This document shows, piece by piece, positions 52,274 through 61,929 of a stretch of DNA of 64,000 nt. Both the position numbers and the translations under genes were made by a program. The notes under the pieces were generated by a model. It had not been told where the DNA came from. It ran no database searches and worked only from the letters and a program-made list of their open reading frames with translations. The DNA comes from Cristatella mucedo. Its lineage: Eukaryota > Bryozoa > Phylactolaemata > Cristatellidae. The stretch spans positions 1,852,001 through 1,916,000 of the forward strand of contig WPIO01000058.1 of assembly GCA_009760855.2 (NCBI GenBank). Direction: 5' to 3'. The first letter of the stretch is position 1, and every line of letters begins with the position of its first letter.

Positions 52274-53147
52274 ATGCTTTCCGAGGTTTCTGCATGCGAC
52301 GTGGCTACCTTAATAACGTCTAGCAAAAAGAGCCCGTCTCCTGAAGACCCTATACCATTATCTCTGTGGTCTTCACTGGCACACCAACGTAATCCTGCCA
52401 TAACCGAGATTTTTAATGCTTCTTTGGGAAAGGGGGTCGTCGCCAAGTCCTTCAAATCGGCAATCGTTAAACGCATACTTAAAAAGCCTAGATTAGACAC
52501 AGAGGTCCATGCAAACTATCGTTCAGTTTCTATTCTTCTTTTCTTGTCAGAGATTCTTGAAAAAATTGTTGCTAAGAAGCTGGTTGACCTACTTGAAAAG
52601 AATGAAATGTCAGAAACATTTCAATCAGGGTTCAAAAGGCAGCACTCAATTGAAACTGCTCTCCTCCGTGATAACAATGACATTTCACATGGAAACGATG
52701 ACGGGAATGTCTACTATCACTACCCTAGTTCTGCTTGATCTATCAGCTACCTTCGACACCATTGATCACGATGTTCGACTTGAACGATTGAGAACAATTA
52801 TCGGTCTGTCATTCAAGGCTCAGGCGTGGTTCAAATCGTACTTGTCTGATCCTTTTCAATCCCAGTCGTGTGGGAGTCAGGTCTCACATACGAGATGGGT
52901 CACGTGTGGAAACCCTCGAGAGTCCATAGTCGGTCCCTTGCTGTTTTTCATGTATACTCAAACCTTGTTAAAAACGATTAAGGCCCCTGGAATGGGATAT
53001 CACTTTAATGTTGACGATACTCAGCTGTATTTGCTATTCAAAACGTCAGAAACTGCTGCAGCAACTGAAAAACTGAATGCTTGCCTTGCCGACATTCGAT
53101 CCTGGAGGTCAGAAAACTTCTTGAAACTAAATGGTGATAACACTTAA
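52274..53147 (+). pseudogene. LINE-A reverse transcriptase, frameshifted
   Basis: Two overlapping frames (52,274-52,738 and 52,509-53,147) share the RT: ILKKPRLDTEVHANYRSVS, then LLDLSATFDTIDHD and FNVDDTQLYLLF. Frameshifts and an altered VPQG motif (shown as GNPRESIVGPLLF) mark it as inactive. Confidence 0.85.
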
Positions 53148-54079
53148 CTGCTGCTAGTAGGACACCCTAAGCGAGTGGCTGGATTAAAAGGTTACGCTAT
53201 TCTAATAGGTGATGCTGTTGTGCGACCATCCCCACGTGCCTAAGAGGTGTCATTTTTAGGTTTAGTTTTTTAGGTGTCGTTTTCGACAGCTGCCTCAATT
53301 TTAAAAGTTTCATTCAGAAAACTCCTTCTGCAGCTAGCCATTAAGTCCGATCCCTAACCAAGATTAGGGGCTGTATTCCACAGTGGCTTGCGAAAACTTT
53401 AGGTAGCTCCTCAGTTCCGTCTCGGCTTGAACATTGTAATTTGCTTTTGGCTGGGCTACCAAAGAAAGCAACTGGGCCATTGCAGCTGACTATGAACATG
53501 GCTTAAGGCTGGTCTTCAAGTCCCAGAGGTTTGAGCACGTGTCTCCTTTGCTAAAAGAACTAGGATGGATGCCAGTTGATAGGGTACAGAAGAGAGTTCT
53601 TACAAACAAACAAGGCCCGCCACGGCTTGGCTCCTTCGCACCTAGCTGAACTGATGCCCTGGTTTCAGCCTGTTCTCGCCCTCAGGTCCTGTGTGAACAA
53701 TAAATTAGCTGTTCCATTCCTCCGCTTAAAGGCCATTGGCGACAAAAGCTTTAGCTCTGCAGGTCCTAGATTGTGAAATTTGCTCCCACAATTCTTACAC
53801 AACGACATCTACTCTCCTGCTGCCGACTGTAGCACATCTTTTTCAGCGGTCCTGAACGGCTACTTCTATGCTACTCACTACCTCAACTGCTCCCCTGACT
53901 CTGCTATGCTTCCCACTTAGTCTTGGTTGTATGAGACGAAGTCTGTTGGCTACCGAATGCGTACCGAAAGCTGCGTAGGCTGTGAGCAAACTATACAAAA
54001 CTCTCCTTCGTAACACCCTCGTAGTCTTTATGACTTTGTGGAGTTACAGACGGAGATACATAACATAACATAAGCCGGT

Positions 54080-55590
54080 TCATATAGCCTCCTAACGTTT
54101 GAATACCACGGAAATTATAGTAGTATCTTCTGTGCATGAAATTCCACTTTTATCAAAGCACGGAATAAAACCCCAATTTGTAGTGGTATTCAGCTGTGCA
54201 AACTTTAGACTTTGTCAATGACCTGGGGATCACATATAAAAGCAGAAGAAATTCTGGGCTACAAAGTCAATAAAACTACCCCTGCCCTCTCAACTGCACA
54301 CACAAAATAGAGGGGCCACAAACCTATTCAGACACCGAAGGAAGGATCGCAGACTGAGCCTAAGCAAGCAGCTTGTTTGTGTGCTTTTTTAAATTTCTTT
54401 TTTAAATGTCTGCCCTTCGCTGCAGTTTTGAAAACTAGAGTAAAATAAAACACACTTGTTTAGCCTCTGCAGACGAATACTGCAATAAAGACTCCCTATG
54501 TCCTGATCATGCTCCAAGACAACAAAACTCAAATTTCCAATGACTACAATATAGCCTAGGCAAAGCGTCATTTAGAAAAATAGTCTTGACGAACATTTGT
54601 CTCACAGATCTGCTTAATAAAGAAACTGCAGCGAATTGTAGCCTTTATTGCATCAATAACAAATAGCATTTCATGCTGCAGCAGTAGCAAAAAATGATCG
54701 CTCAGATGCTAATTAAGTCGTACACACAAGTACACTGTAGGCGAAAATACCCAAGAAATTAGGCAAAAACATGGCATTGTAATAGTGGCGTTAAAAAAGA
54801 TCAATCAGTCGAAATTTGAAAAACTGCGATGCCGAATCACTATTTGGGTTAATTAATACAATCCCCTTTTGGGTTAATGCAAGCCCGGCTAAATCATCAT
54901 CCTTTACATTCACATATACATGTAAATGAACAAACACTGATATACTCGTATGCATACACACCCAGAAACGAGCTATGGCTGATTACCATATAGAACCGGA
55001 TTCCAAAAAAAAATCAAGAGAACCAATCACGTGAGCTTATATAGTGTTGACAATCATTCAGGCAAGGCTACGTTCAGGCATCGCCGAAAGCCACGTGTCA
55101 TGGAATGGCAACTCCACGAACTTCTCTTTACACTACGATCTAAAACCATCCAAATGAGCAGGACTACTAAAATAGCCGAGCAGCCGACAACTTGACTTCA
55201 AGTGACACTTCTGTGTGGCTTTAGCAAGCATGCAAATGCTATATTTTCAAACAGATCCTCCACTTATACAAGAAAATATACCTTTCTTGGCACCAACAGA
55301 TCAAGAGTACACAACCAACTTCATTTAAAATCCAAGATCGATCCAGTGATTAAACCTCTGGTAATGGACTGGCGAATTTTTCAGTAGATACATTCCAGTA
55401 CATATACCCTAAGAGGGGGAGGCACCTCGGCAGCTCTTCAGGCTCTACACCGTGTTACAAGACTTAAGACTTATGCTGCATGACACGTTTGAGAGCGTAG
55501 CAGGAGTAGCAGCTGCTGCGAGATGGCAGGTTGGCTTAATGCTGCTCAGCCTACTAGCAGCAAGCACAACACTGCGAGCCCACCAAGAAT
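54080..55590. other. Unassigned sequence 3' of the BtpA-family exon
   Basis: AT-rich and without recognised genes or repeats. The part nearest 55,590 should hold the 3' untranslated region of the gene at 55,593. Confidence 0.5.
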
Positions 55591-55592
55591 AA

Positions 55593-55795
55593 TTATGTAT
55601 ACCTGCTATGTCGAAGTCCGTTCACCTTGTCCATGAATGTGAGCACTTTTTCTCCATCAACAGGGCCAGTCCAGTTGCCACCGATTTTGAAGTAGGATCC
55701 TATTATGAGACCGTCGGCGGCCACATAGTCATTGACGTTTTCCAAAGTAACGCCAGAGCCCACTAGCACGGGAATTTCCACCGAAGTCTTCACAG
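55593..55795 (-). CDS. Last exon of a BtpA/SgcQ-family (TIM-barrel) gene
   Basis: Encodes about 67 residues: VKTSVEIPVLVGSGVTLENV, then DYVAADGLIIGSYFKIGG and VDGEKVLTFMDKVN, and a TAA at 55,595-55,593. The acceptor TTCTATTTAG precedes it. The PVLVGSGVT...ADGLIxGxxFK pattern is the C-terminal phosphate-binding end of the BtpA/SgcQ barrel, a family related to photosystem I assembly protein BtpA and present in animals with poorly known function. Upstream exons should lie at higher coordinates; I could not find them up to 64,000. No damage is seen, so the gene may be functional. Confidence 0.75.
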
Positions 55796-56274
55796 CTAAA
55801 TAGAAAGCATGATATAAACGTCAAAAAGAGCTTCGAAGAGCAGAAAAAATCGTAAAATGTACGCAAACGTTAGCCAAGCAGGGATGAAACGGGAATACTT
55901 GACCCGGGCGACTTGCTACGAAGCTACCCTAAAGCTGCTGTAACCGGAAGCCAGGAAGGCCAGGCCTGGAAAGCATGAAGCTCAAAACTTTTAGGCTACA
56001 ACAGATGAGCAGCAAAAGAAGGGAAGTCTTGCTAGCTACCACTTGCAGTATATTAACAATGTATCTGAGTTTGGCTACCATTCTGCGACGGCTACGGACT
56101 AGCCATGTTAGTCTCTGGCCTTTGCAACCAAATCGGACATTCTTGCCATAAAGTGAAGAGATGGCAATGGCTGCTCTTCAGTATTATGCCCACTGAGGCA
56201 TGGTTCTTGCCAACTTCCAACGAGCCTGGAGTAGCACAACAGTCCAATGTTTGCGTGCATTTGATCGGCTCTTA

Positions 56275-56630
56275 CTTACTGCACCTGGAAAGAGATTAAG
56301 TTCTCTCAGGGTGATATACAAGTGTACTACCATTATTGAATGCCCAGGTATGACGAGTCCAGCGAGTAATTGCGAAAATGGGAGGTTCAAAGTTGTGATT
56401 CGTCCTTGATGTGCTTATGCGTGCTGACACTGTGCATGCTGCCACTAACCACATTTGCATGCTGACCCTGTGCATGTCACCCGTAACCATATTATTCATT
56501 TCGTTGGTTTTCAAGCATGATTTTACTTACCATTCAATTGCATTTCACTTTACAGCAAATGTAAAGCGCCTAGAGAGAGAGTTCTCTGATGGTGCTTTAT
56601 CAAGTGAATTATTATTATTATTATTATAAA
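56275..56630 (+). mobile_element. LINE-B 3' fragments
   Basis: A short 3' tip (GAGATTAAGTTCTC near 56,290) is followed by a 3' region from about 56,396 to an (ATT)n tail at 56,608-56,627. It may be two insertions. Confidence 0.75.
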
Positions 56631-56730
56631 GTTACTTTACCTCAATAAATTTAGCATGAGATACTGTAATTGTGTGCATGTCGCATTTTTTTCCATTTTG
56701 TTTCTTGTTTTGACCAGTGTGTATACTGTT

Positions 56731-56900
56731 GGTGAGCCGTAATGGCTCACTAGGGAAGGCGGTTGCTTTTCACGACCTCGGCCCCGAGATCGTGGGTTCG
56801 AATCCTGTAGTCTGCGATCCTTTATCGCCACTGCAAGCGGTGGTAATAGCCGCCAAGGCTCTTCTACCAAAATAGGCTGTTCAATAAGCTTGTATTTTTT
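56731..56900 (+). mobile_element. tRNA-derived SINE
   Basis: TGAGCCGTAATGGCTCACTA head, B box GGTTCGAATCC (about 56,795) and the GCCACTGCAAGCGGTGG hairpin. A good family member. Confidence 0.82.
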
Positions 56901-56989
56901 TGGTAACAGCAGCGTTCGAAAATAATCTGAAATGCAGGTGCATATGTCTTGGCAGCTACCTATCCGTACAAATACTTTTGCTTTTGGGT

Positions 56990-57125
56990 GTATATATATA
57001 TATATATATATATACTTATATATTTCTATATATATACTTATATATTTCTATATATATACTTATATATATTTCTATATATATATATATATATATATTCAAA
57101 AGCAAAAGTGTATATATATATAAAG
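56990..57125. repeat. TA-rich minisatellite
   Basis: TA runs with an embedded unit of about 24 bp (TATACTTATATATTTCTATA) repeated three times at 57,013-57,085. The Tyr/Ile-rich frames here are artefacts. Confidence 0.9.
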
Positions 57126-58212
57126 GGAGAGAGCTTTGCTTGGATCCCTCCCAGCCTTCGAGCACCTCAAATTCTCTAAACTCACTTGCTGCATGTATTG
57201 ATGACATACCCACATGGATGGCAGCAAACTTTCTAAAACTAAACGATGATAAAACTAACTTACTAGTTATGGGCTAACCCAATGTGATTCAGATATTGGA
57301 AAGGCTGACATTCAAAATTGGCTCTGCCAGCATATCTCCTGTTGAATCAGCTCGAAATCTAGGTGTCATGTTCCAAAATGACCTCTCGTTAGATGACCAC
57401 ATCAGCTCCACAGTCAAATCTGCCTACTTTCAGCTTAATAACATTGCTCAAAGTCGGGCGTGTTTAGATAAGGATACCACTTCCAAGCTGGTCTGTGCAT
57501 TCGTGACATCTCGTCTCGACTTCTGCAACTCACTACTTACTGGCCTAACGGCATGTGCGATCAGGCTATTGCAGCTGGTGCAAAACTCTGCAGCTAGGCT
57601 TGTCTGTCGTGAGCGTTGCAGCTGCCATATCATACCACTTCTCACCGACCTGTACTGGCTACCAGTAAAGCAACGGATTGGCTGCAAGAATTTATCGCTC
57701 ACTTTCAGGTCACTACATTCTTTGGCTCCAGCCTATCTCTCAGATCTACTGCCCCACCAGGCCAAGCATCGTACTACCTGGTTTTCGGAATCCAACAGTC
57801 TAGAAATACCTCGTACAAACCTCAAATCCTTTGGAGACCGTGCATTTAGTTCGTATGCTCCCAAAGCCTGGTACGCCCTCCCGACTTGCATCAGAACATC
57901 CCCTGCCTTGACCACATTTAAAAAGAACTTAAAAACCCGCCTACTTAGGACAGCCTTTAGTTGGTCCCTGTGATTCGTCCTTCATGTGCTTATGCATGCT
58001 GACACTATGCATGCTGCCACTAACCTCATTTGCAAGGTGACCCTGTGCAGGTCACCCCTAACCATGTTATTCATGTTGTTTATCAAGCATGATATTACTC
58101 GCCATTCAATTGCATTTCCCTTTGCAGCCAATGTAAAGCGCCTAGAAAGAGATTGAGTTTCCTGAGGGCGTTTTATCGAGTGCATTATTATTATTATTAT
58201 TATTATTATTAG
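57126..58212 (+). mobile_element. LINE-B copy (RT C-terminus to tail)
   Basis: 5'-truncated within the RT after the catalytic box. A long open frame at 57,284-57,973 encodes the C-terminal part (LCNSLLTGL region, SFGDRAFSSYAPKAW). The 3' region ends with (ATT)n at 58,183-58,212. Here the LKLNDDKTNLLVMG stretch is intact, unlike in two other copies. Confidence 0.88.
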
Positions 58213-58357
58213 AGAGAGAGTGAGAGAGCTGATGTTTTGCCAAGCAGAAAATGTATTAACTTGGCTTATACTGTTTTGTTTTCTGTACAGGTTAGATACG
58301 CATTATTTAGCGTATACTTTGCAAAGTGTATACACCTAACGATCAGGTCGAGGGCTC

Positions 58358-59876
58358 GAGTTCTGCTAGTAAGTTCCAGTCTGGCTTTAGAGCTAATCAC
58401 TCCACAGAGTCAGCATTGCTTCGGAAATACAACGACCTACTAAGAAATGCAGACATGGGTAGAGTGTCTCTGCTGGTTTTACTCGATCTTTCGGCAGCTT
58501 TTGATACCATCGATCACCAAGTTCTTCTAGAGCACCTCTCATCTCGCCTGGGCATCACTGGCACTGCTCTGCAGTGGTTCAGGTCCTATCTCAGTGGGAG
58601 ACTCCAGAGTATTGACGTGAATGGACAAAGATCATCTAAAGTACCTCTAAAATATGGAGTACCCCAGGGCTCCGTGCTAGGTCCGGTCCTTTTCACGGTT
58701 TATACTCTCCCTCTTGCTGATGTGATTGCCAAGCACAATCTAGGCTTTCACTTCTATGTGGATAACACTCAGTTGTACCTCTGCTTTGATCCCTCCCAGC
58801 CTTCGAGCACCTCAAATTTTCTCAACTCACTTGCTGCATGCATTGATGACATCCACACATGGATGGCATCAAATTTTCTAAAACTAAATGACGATGCAAT
58901 AACTTACTAGTCATGGGCTAACCCAGTGTGACTCACAAATTGGAAAGGCTGACTCTCAAAATTGGCTCTGCCAGCATATCTCCAGTTGAATCAGCTCGAA
59001 ATCTAGGTGTCATATTCCAAAGTGACCTCTCGTTAGACGACCATATCAGCTCCTCAGTCAAATCTGCCTATTTTCAGCTCCATAACATTGTTAGAATTCA
59101 GGCTTGTTTAGATAAGGATACCACGACCAAGTTGGTCCATGCATTCGTGACCTCCCATCTCGACTTCTGCAACTCACTGCTTACTGGCCTACCAGCATGT
59201 GCGATCAGGCTATTGCAGCTGGTGCAAAACTCTGCAGCTAGGCTTGTCTGGCGTGAGCGTCTCAGTTGCCACATTACTCCACTTCTCTCCGACCTGCACT
59301 GGCTACCAGTAAAGCAACAGATTGACTTCAAGGTTATGTCGCTCACTTTTAGGTCACTTCATTCTATGGCTCCAGCCTATCTCTCAGATATACTACCCCA
59401 TCAGGCCAAGCATCGTACCACCTGCTTTTCGGAATCCAATAGTCTACAAATACCCCGTACAAACCTTAAATCCTTTGGAGACCGTGCATTTAGTTCGTAT
59501 GCTCCCAAAGCCTGGAACTTCCACCCGACCTGCGTCAGAACATCCCCTGACCTGACCAAATTTAAAAGGAACTTAAAAACACACCTATTTAGGACAGCAT
59601 TTAGTGGGTCCCGTGATTCGTCCTTCACGTGCTTATGCATGCTGACACTGTGCATGCTGCCACTAACCGCACTTGCATGCTGACCCTGTGCATGTCATCC
59701 CTAACCATATTATTCATTTTGTTTGTTTTTTCAAGCATGATTTTACTCACCATTCAATTGCATTTCCCTTTGCAGCCAATTTAAAGCGGCTAGAAAGAGA
59801 TTAAGTTCCCTGAGGGTGCTTTATCAAGTGCATTATTATTATTATTATCATTATTATTATTATTATTATTATTATG
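58358..59876 (+). mobile_element. LINE-B copy with long RT frames
   Basis: Plus-strand copy starting at TGCTAGTAAGTTCCAG. RT frame 58,326-58,910 with LLDLSAAFDTIDHQ, YGVPQGSVLGPVLF and YVDNTQLYL. After a frameshift comes the C-terminal frame 58,928-59,683, then the 3' region and an (ATT)n tail at 59,832-59,876. The second Asp of the catalytic pair is Asn. Its 5' end, frameshift and Asn are shared with the copy at 50,289-51,782. Confidence 0.9.
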
Positions 59877-59879
59877 TAG

Positions 59880-60525
59880 TTAAGGGCAATCCATTATAGT
59901 TTCCTAAAAGCAGCTGCTACTCGCTATGGCCCTTCTACTACTATACAAATGAGACTGCTGATTCGGCTTTACTTGCTTCTTTAGTTTATGACTGTAAGCT
60001 GTGATTGTCCGTAGTGGGCTTCTTTTTATCAATTGGTGCCGTTAACTGCCCAAGTTCTTGATCGCGAAGATGCTGTGAAGACTAATGGTCCCGTCAGTCC
60101 CAAAGGCTTGCTGAGAGCTTGCTTGTCGGTCAGGATCTTTGGCAAAGAATTCCGAAGAAAAGCAGCTCAATGGGCAAAAAAGCTGGTAAGGTGTGATAAC
60201 AATATAAGAAGTACGACTACATTCGACTATAGCACGTAAGGAAAACTCCGAGCTCAAACTCTAAAGCCGGTGTTGGGTGCCGAAAGAACGATGGTCTGTC
60301 TGCCTGCACAATCAGCAGAGAATTGGACTAGCAGCCCTGAGGTTGCGCGATTGCTCTCTAGTTCTAACCAATATTTTTGGGCACTCATAATTAAATCTTT
60401 ATTTAACACCCCCTCCCATTAAAGCCACACACAAATAGCGATTCACAGTTTGCAAAAAGATGGCAGAGCGCACTTGGCTAGGGGGAGGGGGCTTTTTCAG
60501 CCTTCGGTCTCATAGCTAATTATAA
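59880..60525. other. Mostly unassigned, with one candidate exon
   Basis: Apart from the exon-like stretch at 60,048-60,186 I see no feature here. Confidence 0.4.
60048..60186 (+). CDS. Candidate exon of unknown gene
   Basis: Plus-strand frame reading VLDREDAVKTNGPVSPKGLL, then RIFGKEFRRKAAQWAKKL, ending at a GTAAGG donor. The upstream acceptor (TAACTGCCCAAG) is weak. The charged, helix-like composition differs from the surrounding LINE sequence. I recognise no family. Confidence 0.25.
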
Positions 60526-60835
60526 AAAATAATAATAATACATTTGATATTGCACCCTCAGATAGCTCAATCTCTTTCTAGGCATTTTACATTTGCTGCA
60601 AAGGAAGCACGATCGAATGGTTAGTGGTAGTATGCTCAATAAACAAGAATAATGTGGTTAGGAGTGACATGCACAGGGTCAGTATGCAAGTATGGTTAGT
60701 AGCACCATGCACAGCATCAGCACACATAAGCACATAAAAGTCAAATCACACAGACCCACTAAATGCTGCGATAAATAGATGTGTTTGTTTCTTTTTAAAT
60801 GTGGTCAAGTCAGGAGATGTCGGCTGACGAGATAG
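60525..60835 (-). mobile_element. LINE-B 3' fragment
   Basis: Minus-strand 3' region with AATAATAATAC tail at its left end. It matches 50,290-50,600. Confidence 0.8.
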
Positions 60836-61104
60836 CTGAGAGACTTTTGTAGCACTGTACTTCGAAAATAGAACAACCGGTTCTCACTTTTGGCCATGTA
60901 CATTATGTGACAGAAATGCCAACAGAGAAGCTAGTTCCTCATCCTAGAGGCTCGAACGTGATCTCGTATGCAGGGTCGACCCTGACTTTATTGGTTTGAA
61001 GCTTTGCAACTACTCACTAACTGAATTAATCTCATTAAGTTTAATACTGCATGACTGGCATCTAAAGAGAGTACAGTGAATCATTTGATAGCCTTTTTAT
61101 CGAT

Positions 61105-61560
61105 TTTCTTTCAGTACACCAACAACTTGGCTCCTCCATACCCAGCTGAACTGCTGCACCAGCTTCAGCCTCATTGTGCCCTCAGGTCCTGTGTGAACAA
61201 TAAATTAGCTGTTCCATTCCTTTGCTCAAAGATCGTTGGTGACAGAAGCTCTAGCTCTGCAGGTCCTAGACTGTGGAACTTGCTTCCACAATTCTTACGA
61301 CAACTACTCTCCTGCTGACGACTATGGCTCATCCTATACAGCGGTCCTGAGCTACTACTTCCATGTTACTCACTACCTCAACTGGTCTCTTGATTCTGCT
61401 ATGCTTCCCATTTTTGCGTAAGTGAAGTCTGCTGGCTACCGAATGTGTACCGAAAGCTGCTTGGGCTATGAGTGGGCTACACAAATCTCTCCTGCGTAAC
61501 ACCTGTACAGTCTTTGTAGCTTGTGGAGCTGTAGATGGAGATACGCTACACTGCATTACA
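61105..61560 (+). mobile_element. LINE-A 3' fragment
   Basis: Plus-strand RT C-terminal extension (LAPPYPAELLHQLQP, then VNNKLAVPFLCSK) and 3' tail to about 61,560. It has a frameshift in the middle. Confidence 0.85.
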
Positions 61561-61720
61561 TAGAACAAGCAGGGCCTTCATGCGTAGAGAATAAAGTGCA
61601 TCTATGTGAACTTCTTCACCTCAAGCGACCCTGATCTTCCTCTCATTAGAACAAGCCAGTTTCCACTGGCATCCACCGAAGCCTCCTCTTAGCCACCAGC
61701 TGTTGTCCCAATTAATTAGT

Positions 61721-61895
61721 ACCGTGATGGCACACTAGGTAAGGCGTGGCTTTCACGACCTTGGTTCCGAGGTCGTGGGTTCGATTCCTGTGGTGGGCGA
61801 TTCTTTACTGCCACTGCAAGCGGTGGTGATAGCCATAACGGCTCTTCTGTCGCTATACAAAAAGAGGCTGTTTAATCAGCTAGGATTAATGTTAT
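61721..61895 (+). mobile_element. tRNA-derived SINE, well preserved
   Basis: Best copy of the family: ACCGTGATGGCACACTAGGT head with A-box-like part, B box GGTTCGATTCC (about 61,779), hairpin GCCACTGCAAGCGGTGG and AAAGAGGCTGTTTAATCAGC near the tail. Confidence 0.85.
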
Positions 61896-61929
61896 TCATT
61901 ATTTACATCGACGAACTGGTTTCGTAAAA

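Larger units (their letters stand above)
49935..54075 (+). mobile_element. LINE-A copy split by LINE-B
   Basis: Plus-strand LINE-A. Endonuclease at 49,935-50,288 (GDFNIHVDTLSN region). After the LINE-B insert it resumes at 51,783 with the end of the endonuclease-RT junction, the RT (52,140-53,150) and the 3' region to 54,075, with an ATAACATAAC tail. The RT has AFxTIDH and a VDDTQLYL box, so the two Asp are kept, but frameshifts separate the pieces. Confidence 0.88.

Noticed and set aside
61721-61800. Possible functional tRNA gene
   Set aside because: The B box is good, but the same head occurs in at least seven dispersed copies with a common non-tRNA body and A/T-rich tail. That marks a SINE.
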